A DNA stretch of 64,000 bases, from the NCBI GenBank assembly GCA_964036045.1, contig OZ038380.1:163997872-164061871 (forward strand), read 5' to 3'. Of this stretch, positions 54,601-64,000 are shown piece by piece. The translations under genes were made by a program, and so were the position numbers. A model generated the notes under the pieces. It saw only the letters and a list, made by a program, of their open reading frames with translations. It was not told the DNA's origin and ran no database searches. How positions within the stretch are numbered: the stretch's first letter is position 1; every line of letters starts with the position of its first letter. This stretch comes from Eutreptiella sp. 'Long Island Sound 2002' (taxonomy: Eukaryota > Euglenozoa > Euglenophyceae > Eutreptiales > Eutreptiaceae).

Positions 54601-56446
54601 TTCGAATTATCCTAAATATTCTGAACCATCCAATGGGCCAACAACAGGATGCTGAAAATGTTGTGCTGAGCACGTGTCAAATACTTCCTAATCTCGCCAG
54701 ACCAAACATCCTGAATATCAGCACCATTCTTTAAGATCATGCAAAAAATATCCTAAATATCCCAAATATCCTCAATTGACTGAACGTTCTTGCTCAAAAA
54801 TATCCTCAATATCCCAAGTACTTCATGTAGCTTTGGGCATAACACCAGAAATATTCCAAAGATTCGAAGAAGGGTTACAGCTACCATTGTGATGAGTACA
54901 TTGCCAAAAATATCCTAAGTCCTGATGGAGACAATATCCCCATTATGTGGACCATCCTCAACATCGTAATGGACAAACAACTGCAGGCTGAACATGTTGT
55001 GATAAGCAATCGTCCAAAACATCTCAACCTCGCCAGAACAAATATTCTAAATGCGAGAAAAGATCCTGAAACGTCATGCAAAAAATATCCTAAATATCCT
55101 AAATATCCCTAGCTGACTCATCTAGACTGAAACCTCCTGCTGAAAAATGTCCAAAATATCCCAAGTACTTAATATTCTTCCAGGCAAGGACCAAAAATAT
55201 CCTAACTATCCTAAAAAATGGTTACGGTTACAGCTAAGGTTAACCGTAACCCTTTTTTTTAGGATAATTAGGATATTTTCCCAAAAAAATGATCGGGTGT
55301 TTGCAATATTTTAGAACGCAAAAGTAACCTACTAGGATGCATTCTTTTGGCACTCACAAACCACCTCGCCTATGGAATGAGGCCTCAAGACAACACAAAC
55401 AGCCCTGAACCAGTGCACCACACATGTGTAACGGCAGCAGTGACAGCACTCAACTATACACTGATGTGATCAGAATTTCAATGATTCTCAGATGTACATT
55501 AGTGCAGTAAATTTTCCGCTTGTTTTCATGTTTTCCGTTCGCCGCCAGATGTCGCCTGTGAGCGCGCGTCGAGTCGCATTTGTCTTTCGTGATTTCCCAA
55601 TCGGATTTATTTAAATTATTTCGAATGATTTCACGTTGTGTCATTATGTGCGATGAATGCGCATTGAGATTCTATGTCTGCTCCATTTTTGTAGACCGGG
55701 TTTTCGTACTCTTCATATTCCACCATGGAGTTCAAAGGACTTACAAGTGCTTCGCATATGTCGCTCCCCGAGGCTGGATATGGGTCTGAAGAGGGTTATG
55801 TGGGTTCGGAGATATCAGGGGCAGTGTCGGGCGTTACGACCCCTGGGGCATCAAGGCTACAGGCTTCGCAGTTACAACAAAGATCAACCACTATGCAGCG
55901 GTTACAACATGTTCCTCACATGGCACCACACAACAGGAAGAAACACTACACCACATCAATCCACACCACGCTAGACCACACCACACCACCTTTCACCGCA
56001 CTGCCCCAGGATGTGCCCCGCAATGTGGCCCACGATGTGCCCTAGAATGTGCCCCTCAATGCTCACCACAATGTGACCCATGATGTGCCCCACCATGTGC
56101 CCCACCATGTGCCCCACGATGTGCCCGCCAAATGCCACATGATGTGCCCCATGATGTGCCCCACAGTGTGCCCCACTGTGAACCCCACGATGTGCCCTGG
56201 GATGTGCCCCACCATGTGCCCCACCATGTGCCGCAGGATGTGCCCCACCATGTAGTAAAATACTTGTAAAATCAGGGGTAAAAATTGGGGATGTTTTTCG
56301 CCATACAAGGAGGGTGCTGGGTATACTTTGCACTGCACCACGGCCTCCTACCACCTTCAGAATGCATACCACTTCACAAATGCCTTTCTCTCTATCATTA
56401 CATCACACTCCAACCCATAGTTGCTCACCCGGGATGCTCCCCTTGC
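51352..56446 (-). repeat. right arm of the 5.1-kb inverted repeat
   Basis: Reverse complement of 38957-44050. It carries, in reverse order, the variant SL gene, the unrecognised ORFs (52379-52921, 53028-53453), the 340-bp satellite (53450-55320), the LTR-like remnant (55427-55921) and the 12-bp array (55985-56255). The inner boundary falls inside the TIR element, which is complete on this side only. Confidence 0.93.
51910..52010 (+). ncRNA. variant spliced-leader RNA gene (right arm)
   Basis: Exon 51910-51935 begins ACTCTCTGAGTATC and ends with eight T then CG, with donor GTATAT. It differs from the 47212 exon at two positions. The body keeps the GGTGC stem region and ACTTTGTGGAGGCC. It lies 648 bases after the 5S gene, about 250 without the TIR element. 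Whether this leader is used is unknown. Confidence 0.78.
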
Positions 56447-57749
56447 CACACCAACCACTACCCTGATAATACCTTCTGCAACCCACACCGCCACTCCCGG
56501 GGGTCTCTCTCCCCCCCTACCCCTCCCTCGGGGTCCCGTTCCCCCTTCCCTTTCCTCTTCTACCCTTACGGGATGCTGCATTAGCCGCTCCAACACCAAC
56601 CCGCTTAGCCAGATTCCAACCCCGCACCCGCAGGGCGAGTCTGCCACACCAAGCACTACCCTGATAATACCTTCTGCAACCCACACCGCCACTCCCGGGT
56701 GTCTCTCTCCCCCCCTATCCCTCCCTCGGGGTCCCGTTCCCCCTTCCCTTTCCTCTTCCACCCTTGCGGGATGCTCCATTCCCCGCTCCAACACCAACCC
56801 GCTTAGCCAGATTCAAACCCCGCACCCGCAGGGCGAGCCTGCCACACCAGGCACTGCCCTGATAATACCTTCTGCAACCCACACCGCCACTCCCGGGGGT
56901 CCCTCTCCCCCCCTATCCCTCCCTCGGGGTCCCGTTCCCCCTTCCCTTTCCTCTTCCACCCTTGCGGGATGCTCCAGTCCCCGCTCCAACACCAACCCGC
57001 TTAGCCAGATTCAAACCCCGCACCCGCAGGGCGAGTCTGCCACACCAAGCACTACCCTGATAATACCTTCTGCAACCCACACCGCCACTCCCGGGGGTCT
57101 CTCTCCCCCCCTACCCCTCCCTCGGGGTCCCGTTCCCCCTTCCCTTTCCTCTTCCACCCTTACGGGATGCTGCATTAGCCGCTCCAACACCAACCCGCTT
57201 AGCCAGATTCAAACCCCGCACCCGCAGGGCGAGTCTGCCACACCAAGCACTACCCTGATAATACCTTCTGCAACCCACACCGCCACTCCCGGGTGTCTCT
57301 CTCCCCCCCTATCCCTCCCTCGGGGTCCCGTTCCCCCTTCCCTTTCCTTTTCCACCCTTGCGGGATGCTCCATTCCCCGCTCCAACACCAACCCGCTTAG
57401 CCAGATTCAAACTCCGCACCCGCAGGGCGAGTCTGCCACACCAAGCACTGCCCTGATAATACCTTCTGCAACCCACACCGCCACTCCCGGGGGTCTCTCT
57501 CCCCCCCTATCCCTCCCTCGGGGTCCCGTTCCCCCTTCCCTTTCCTCTTCCACCCTTGCGGGATGCTCCAGTCCCCGCTCCAACACCAACCCGCTTAGCC
57601 AGATTCAAACCCCGCACCCGCAGGGCGAGGCTGCCACACCAAGCACTACCCTGATAATACCTTCTGCAACCCACACCGCCACTCCCGGGGGTCTCTCCCC
57701 CCCCCTATCCCTCTCTCGGGGTCCCGTTCCCCCTTCCCTGTCTTCTTAG
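56447..57749. repeat. 198-bp minisatellite (second block, ~6.6 copies)
   Basis: Same unit as 45290-46132. It forms a 442-codon open frame (56421-57749) that is an artefact of a repeat length divisible by three. Confidence 0.95.
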
Positions 57750-57754
57750 GGGGG

Positions 57755-58027
57755 TAGGATCCATAGACCTGGTCTATAGACGATTCCATGGTCTATAGAC
57801 CTGGTCTATAGACCCGGTTTATAGACCTGGTCTATAGACAGTCCACCATCCATAGACTTGGTCCAAAGACCAGATTCTATTGGATCTATAGACGAGCTGG
57901 ATGCATACCGTGGATCCTTTCCAATGAGCGTTCCATTGTCTATGGACCTGGTCTATAGACGGTTGTATGATCTATAGACGTGGTCTATAGACCGTTTCAT
58001 TGGTCTATAGCCCTAGTTTATAGACCG
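57755..58027. repeat. CTATAGACC palindromic repeats (right)
   Basis: Copy of 46138-46410 at offset 11,617. Confidence 0.92.
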
Positions 58028-58721
58028 CTTTGGGCCACCCCCCGCTTGGGTTGGTTTCCCAACGGCTACGTTTTCTAGGGTGTTCATGGCTTTTTTGCAC
58101 TCCCGGGACCTTCCTCTAGAGACTAGTGTCGCTTTCACGCCCAAGACACCTGTCAATTCGGAGATCTAGAGCCGCTTTGGGCCATCCCCCGCTTGGGTTG
58201 GTTATCCACAATTTCAAGTGGCTCAGGCTCATTCAGAACCTTTCCCAGTCCCCCTTCACCCTGTTGCCGTTGTTGTTACAGTACAGATGCGCTGCTGTTT
58301 ACTGCCACCTGCTCCTTTGCTGTGCACCATCCAGATGTTTGACGAGTCTTGGTTTGAACACATTGGGGCTCTCCCTCAGTTATTGTTGGAGAGATCACTA
58401 CGGTCAATGTTGGTGCCAACATTTTTCCAGATTCAATTGACACTTTGGCGGTGAGCAGACTGAGAATGTGACAAAGGGAATGCCATGCTGATTTGCTTTG
58501 TGCGAGTGTGTGTGCCAGGAATCCAGTTTTTTGAACGCTGTGCTGAAAATTCCGAAGGAGCACAATGGCTCACCCCATTTTCAGTAATCCTTGACAGTTT
58601 TCCTGCAGTAGGTTTCTTGCATATGTTGTATTTTTTTTTGTTTGATGCCAGTGCTCAGAGTGTATTGCATGACTACCCCCCTTTCCCCCGCCCGCAAACC
58701 GGGCGTCCGCGCATGATGAAT

Positions 58722-58823
58722 GCGTACGGCCATACTACTGGGAACACACCTAAACCCGTCCGATTTCAGAAGTTAAGCCTAGTCAGGCCCAGTTAGTACT
58801 GAGGTGGGAGACCGCTTGGCAAC
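58722..58823 (+). pseudogene. 3'-truncated 5S rRNA (duplicate)
   Basis: Copy of 47105-47206. It reads GTCAGGCCCAG, like the complete gene, where 47161-47175 has GTCAGGGCCAG. Confidence 0.88.
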
Positions 58824-58828
58824 GACAC

Positions 58829-58929
58829 ACTTTCTGAGTGTCTATTTTTTTTCGGTATATACTCGCTCCTTACTAGGCAGCTTTGGTGCTTTCGGCACCA
58901 CTTTGTGGAGGCCAATCGGCCAATCTCCT
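58829..58929 (+). ncRNA. spliced-leader RNA gene (duplicate)
   Basis: Exon 58829-58854 is identical to 47212-47237 and the donor is GTATAT. One change in the loop (TTTCGGCACC instead of TTTCAGCACC) replaces the A before the 3' stem strand. Confidence 0.88.
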
Positions 58930-60173
58930 TTCAAAATCCTTCCCACCTGGAATCCGGATCATAGGCTCATGCTCAGCACCCATCATTTAGTCCGCACACA
59001 TCCGCACACATGTCCCTCCCCTTTGCGTATGTTCAACTCCCGGGGCACATTGCAACTGCGACCTTTTTTTTGGACATGCCCAAAAAGTAGGTCGCAATGG
59101 ACAAGCTAACCCAAGAAGTGCTGAACTGGTGCATTTGAACCCGAAAAATGAAAAATGCAAAAACTCCACCGTGGTACACGCAGGTCACACAGCACAGGCC
59201 ACGCACAGCCGGACGGGTGGAGGCACCCGACTGCCACTGCCATCGCTCACTCCACCCCCTCTGGACCGGTAACAGGGCAGCCCTGCAAGCCCTAGACAGC
59301 CATCCGCGGATGGGTCGAACGGCCCCCGGTAGGTGGTAACCCCCAACCAAAGGAAAGTGAAGCAAACGACCGTATGGTGTACAAACTGATTTTTCTGCAA
59401 CTGGGTATTTTTTTTTTCAATCAGATTGAGATTGTGGTTTGGATTCTGGTTTTTTTTTATTTTGGTTTTCTTTTTTTTTACATTTTCTTACGCCAAATCT
59501 CAAGAGTGCATCCCACCGAAAAATTGAAGGCGCTTTTCCCATTTGCGCAATTGTAGGTCACAGAAAGTGTAGGTCGCTCGCTTGCAGTGCACTCAAGTAC
59601 CGTTGGACGTATTTTCTCTTAGTTGAAAGGTCTCGTGTGTGAGCACCTCCTGCTTTGGAAGTCGCACACGATAAGCGAGGCACGATGGGGATTGCCTTGC
59701 GAGTGGTATGCCTCATGCTCCTCTATTGTGTGTCATTTGTGTGTCAGCAAGCTGTCTGTGTGTTCATTGTGTGTCAGCGTGTGTGTAGTTGTGAACAGCA
59801 CAGCGCAGCACAGCACAGCACAGCACAGCACAGCACAGCACAACAGCACAGGGTGTGTGACTTGGTGTCGTTTGTGTGTCGGCGCGCCCTGTGTTGCTGC
59901 TTGCTGCTGCTTGTGGTTTCGCCCTTCAGATGTGGTGAGTGGTGAGGCCGCACTCAAGAATGGGCAGTTTGAAGCTTGCAGAAGGCTCGCCGAAGCGTTT
60001 GCGCAATTTGTATGCTGCAGCTGATCGCTCTTTCGTTCATCCTGCTGCCGTCAAGAAACGGGTGCCGTACATGGACGCCACAGCAAAGCAGCCGTTGGTA
60101 ATATCAACCCCCCCCTGTCCTGTGCAGTGTGTGGGCGTTACGATTGTGCCTGTGGGTGAGTTACGAGTGTGTG
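58930..60173. other. duplicated spacer with a 61-bp length difference
   Basis: Matches 47313-48495 except for 61 bases (about 59121-59181) beginning CTGAACTGGTGC that are absent at 47499/47500. Includes the (AGCAC)n copy. No gene. Confidence 0.7.
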
Positions 60174-60208
60174 GTGTGCCGTGTATGCCGTGTATGCCGT
60201 GTATGCCG
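60174..60208. repeat. duplication junction with 9-bp stutter
   Basis: GTATGCCGT repeats three times between the spacer copy and the block-A copy (TGTGCCGTGTATGCCGTGTA and onward). The single-copy form GGTATGCCGTGTTGAGG is at 37284-37300. Confidence 0.85.
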
Positions 60209-63200
60209 TGTTGAGGCGGATGGGGGAGGGGTGGGTGTTTTTGAATGGGGTGTTGGAACATGAAATGGCGGGGTACCGTGGCCTGTGCCGGGTCGGGTGG
60301 ATGCGGTGGGATGCAAATGTGAATGTGAGCACATTGGGGGGGTTGTAGGAAAGTGTAGGTATGGCGTGTTGATGCGGATGGGGGAGGGGTGGGTGTTTTT
60401 GAAAGGGTCGTTGGAACATGAAAGGGCGAGGTACGGTGGCCTGTGTGGGGTTGGGTGGGTGCAGTGGGATGCAATTGTGAATGTGAGCACATTTGGGGGG
60501 TTGCAAGAAAGTGTAGGTATGGCGTGTTGATGCGGATGGAGGAGGGGTGGGTGTTTTTGAATGGGGTGTTGGAACATGAAATGGCGGGGTACCGTGGCCT
60601 GTGCCGGGTCGGGTGGATGCGGTGGGATGCAAATGTGAATGTGAGCACATTGGGGGGGTTGTAGGAAAGTGTAGGTATGGCGTGTTGATGCGGATGGGGG
60701 AGGGGTGGGTGTTTTTGAATGGGTCGTTGGAACATGAAAGGGCGATGCTGCCATGGACATCTGAACTGGCTTTGCCAGGCAAAAACATTTCCAGCCGCGG
60801 TGGCTCCATTAAGGTCCACCGCTCGCTAGTAAAATTGGGGTAAAAATCGGCTATGTTTTTCGCTACACAGAGGGGGTGCTGGTTGTACCATGCACTGCAC
60901 CAGGGCCTCCTAACATCTTTGCAATGAGGTGCACTCCACAGCTGCCTTCCCCTCTATCATTACATCACATTCCAAGCCATAGTTGCTCACCCGGGATGCT
61001 CCCCTTGCTGGTCTCTCCGGTGATTACCACAAGTGTAGGTACGGCGTGTTGATGCGGATGCTGGTGTGTGGTTGTTTTTGAATGGGTTGTTGGAACATGA
61101 AAGGGCGGGGTACAGTGGCCTGTGTGGAATTGGATGGGTGCAGTGGGATGCAAATGTGAATGTGAGCACATACGGGGGGTTGCACGAAAGTGTTGGTATG
61201 GCGTGTTGATGCGGATGGAGGAGGGGTGGGTGTTTTTGAATGGGGTGTTGGGACATGAAAGGGCGGAATACGGTGGCCTGTGTGGGGTCGGGTGGGTGCG
61301 GTGGGATGCAAATGTGAATGTGAGCACATTTTGGGGGGTCGCACGAAAGTGTAGGTATGGCGTGTTGATGCGGATGGGGGAGGGCTGGGTGTTTTTGAAT
61401 GGGGTGTTGGGACATGAAAGGGCGGGATTTGTGGTAAACAGCGGAGAGACCAGCAAGGGGAGCATCCCGGGTGAGCAACCATGGGTTGGAATGTGATGTA
61501 ATGATAGAGAGGAAGGCATTTGTGAAGTGGAATGCATTCTGAAGGTGGTAGGAGGCCGTGGTGCAGTGCAAAGTATACCCAGCACCCTCCTTGTATGGCG
61601 AAAAACATCCCCAGTTTTTACCCCGATTTTTCTAGTGAGCGGTGGACCTTAATGGAGCTGCGGCCACTGGACAATGTTTTGGTTTGGCAAACCGGGTTCG
61701 GATGTCCATGCCCTGATCCCAGAGACCTCACCAACGCCATTGGCTTGGGGCACAGAAGCCGTGGATACATCCTGAAGGGGTCCCTTGGGTTGCCGACTAT
61801 GCCTATGGAGAACTACCCAGAAACATGCCTTTTTTGTATGTATGGTTTGTGGTAAATAGCGGAGAGACCAGCAAGGGGAGCATCCCGGGTGAGCAACTAT
61901 GGGTTGGAGTGTGATGTAATGATAGAGAGAAAGGCATTTGTGAAGTGGTATGCATTCTGAAGGTGGTAGGAGGCCGTGGTGCAGTGCAAAGTATACCCAG
62001 CACCCTCCTTGTATGGCGAAAAACATCCCCAATTTTTACCCCGATTTTACAAGTATTTTACTACATGGTGGGGCACATCCTGCGGCACATGGTGGGGCAC
62101 ATGGTGGGGCACATCCCAGGGCACATCGTGGGGTTCACAGTGGGGCACACTGTGGGGCACATCATGGGGCACATCATGTGGCATTTGGCGGGCACATCGT
62201 GGGGCACATGGTGGGGCACATGGTGGGGCACATCATGGGTCACATTGTGGTGAGCATTGAGGGGCACATTCTGGGGCACATCGTGGGCCACATTGCGGGG
62301 CACATCCTGGGGCAGTGCGGTGAAAGGTGGTGTGGTGTGGTCTAGCGTGGTGTGGATTGATGTGGTGTAGTGTTTCTTCCTGTTGTGTGGTGCCATGTGA
62401 GGAACATGTTGTAACCGCTGCATAGTGGTTGATCTTTGTTGTAACTGCGAAGCCTGTAGCCTTGATGCCCCAGGGGTCGTAACGCCCGACACTGCCCCTG
62501 ATATCTCCGAACCCACATAACCCTCTTCAGACCCATATCCAGCCTCGGGGAGCGACATATGCGAAGCACTTGTAAGTCCTTTGAACTCCATGGTGGAATA
62601 TGAAGAGTACGAAAACCCGGTCTACAAAAATGGAGCAGACATAGAATCTCAATGCGCATTCATCGCACATAATGACACAACGTGAAATCATTCGAAATAA
62701 TTTAAATAAATCCGATTGGGAAATCACGAAAGACAAATGCGACTCGACGCGCGCTCACAGGCGACATCTGGCGGCGAACGGAAAACATGAAAACAAGCGG
62801 AAAATTTACTGCACTAATGTACATCTGAGAATCATTGAAATTCTGATCACATCAGTGTATAATTGAGTGCTGTCACTGCTGCCGTTACACATGTGTGGTG
62901 CACTGGTTCAGGGCTGTTTGTGTTGTCTTGAGGCCTCATTCCATAGGCGAGGTGGTTTGTGAGTGCCAAAAGAATGCATCCTAGTAGGTTACTTTTGCGT
63001 TTCAAAATATTGCAAACACCCGATCATTTTTTTGGGAAAATATCCTAATTATCCTAAAAAAAAGGGTTACGGTTAACCTTAGCTGTAACCGTAACCATTT
63101 TTTAGGATAGTTAGGATATTTTTGGTCCTTGCCTGGAAGAATATTAAGTACTTGGGATATTTTGGACATTTTTCAGCAGGAGGTTTCAGTCTAGATGAGT

Positions 63201-64000
63201 CAGCTAGGGATATTTAGGATCTTTAGGATATTTTTTGCATGACGTTTCAGGATCTTTTCTCGCATTTAGAATATTTGTTCTGGCGAGGTTGAGATGTTTT
63301 GGACGATTGCTTATCACAACATGTTCAGCCTGCAGTTGTTTGTCCATTACGATGTTGAGGATGGTCCACATAATGGGGATATTGTCTCCATCAGGACTTA
63401 GGATATTTTTGGCAATGTACTCATCACAATGGTAGCTGTAACCCTTCTTCGAATCTTTGGAATATTTCTGGTGTTATGCCCAAAGCTACATGAAGTACTT
63501 GGGATATTGAGGATATTTTTGAGCAAGAATGTTCAGTCAATTGAGGATATTTGGGATATTTAGGATATTTTTTGCATGATCTTAAAGAATGGTGCTGATA
63601 TTCAGGATGTTTGGTCTGGCGAGATTAGGAAGTATTTGACACGTGCTCAGCACAACATTTTCAGCATCCTGTTGTTGGCCCATTGGATGGTTCAGAATAT
63701 TTAGGATAATTCGAATATTGTCTCATATAGGACTTATGATATCTTCCTTCTAGCCATCGCTACTTACTCATCACAACAATAGCGGATACTTACAATATGT
63801 TCGATGATATGCCCCGAACAATATTACGTACTTAGGATATTTAGGATGTTTTTGAGAAAAGAAACGAGCCAGGTCAGGACATTTGGGATACTTAGGATAT
63901 TTTCTGCATGAGGTTTAACGATCTTCCCGATGATTCGGATGACTGACTTGGCAAAATTAGGACTCACAACATTTTCAACCCCCCGTTGTTTGCCCATTGG
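60200..64000 (+). repeat. direct duplication of block A (37285-41085)
   Basis: Constant offset of 22,915 (37370/60285, 38617/61532, 40320/63235) up to the window edge. Contains the 158-bp arrays (60200-60748, 61033-61430), the 12-bp array, the LTR-like remnant (62396-62889) and the start of the 340-bp satellite. Confidence 0.93.

Larger units (their letters stand above)
56447..60173 (+). repeat. direct duplication of 45431-48495
   Basis: Same orientation as the original, offset 11,617 from the end of the 198-bp array to about 47490 and 11,678 thereafter because of 61 extra bases. Identity looks above 99 percent. The 198-bp array has about 6.6 units here, against about 4 in the original. Confidence 0.93.

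Noticed and set aside
56421-57749. 442-codon Pro/Thr/Ser-rich ORF
   Set aside because: The 198-bp repeat unit is divisible by three, so the frame persists; codons show no constraint.

Overview
The window looks like nuclear DNA of a euglenid, most probably Euglena gracilis or a close relative. The strongest evidence is a set of spliced-leader (SL) RNA genes. The exon at 47212-47237 matches, as I remember it, the 26-nt E. gracilis SL and is followed by a GT donor. These genes lie beside 5S rRNA sequences of euglenid type, and 5S-SL linkage is known in E. gracilis. The rest is typical of a large, repeat-filled protist genome: minisatellites, retrotransposons, C-tracts and very few host exons.

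Layout. 1-1475 is a 47-bp minisatellite. 2134-3529 is a pentanucleotide array just upstream of one convincing GC-rich terminal host exon (3585-4035). 4036-8500 is mostly non-coding and C-tract rich. 8517-9942 is a frameshifted coding relic. 10206-17330 is a non-LTR (LINE-type) retrotransposon inserted into a 25-bp minisatellite, with a candidate 9-bp target duplication. It has a decayed ORF1, an ATGA overlap, and an ORF2 with APE endonuclease, RT and RNase H. 17863-23699 holds minisatellites, small repeats, a tRNA-headed SINE and two transposase-like fragments. 23700-34462 is a complete Ty3/gypsy chromovirus on the minus strand: identical-looking 532-bp LTRs, 5-bp target duplication, PBS, PPT, and a gag and pol in one frame separated by a single UAG. 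35249-36580 is a truncated integrase-chromodomain fragment of a second gypsy-type element.

36580-64000 is a mosaic of very recent segmental duplications. Block A (37285-44050) is followed by spacer S (44051-51351). Next comes an inverted copy of most of A (51352-56446 = reverse complement of 38957-44050, almost without indels), then a direct copy of part of S (56447-60173), then a direct copy of A (about 60200 to the window end). The blocks carry minisatellites (158, 198, 40 and 12 bp units), a ~340-bp GGATATTT-rich satellite, palindromic CTATAGACC repeats, an LTR-like remnant, a TIR element and the 5S/SL RNA loci.

Functional content. The likely active genes are the 5S rRNA gene at 51144 and the SL RNA genes, which would supply the trans-splicing leader. 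The gypsy element looks intact and recently mobile. Its gag-UAG-pol junction is followed by a hairpin able to form an H-type pseudoknot, so Gag-Pol is probably made by stop-codon readthrough. All assignments come from reading the sequence alone; no similarity search was run.
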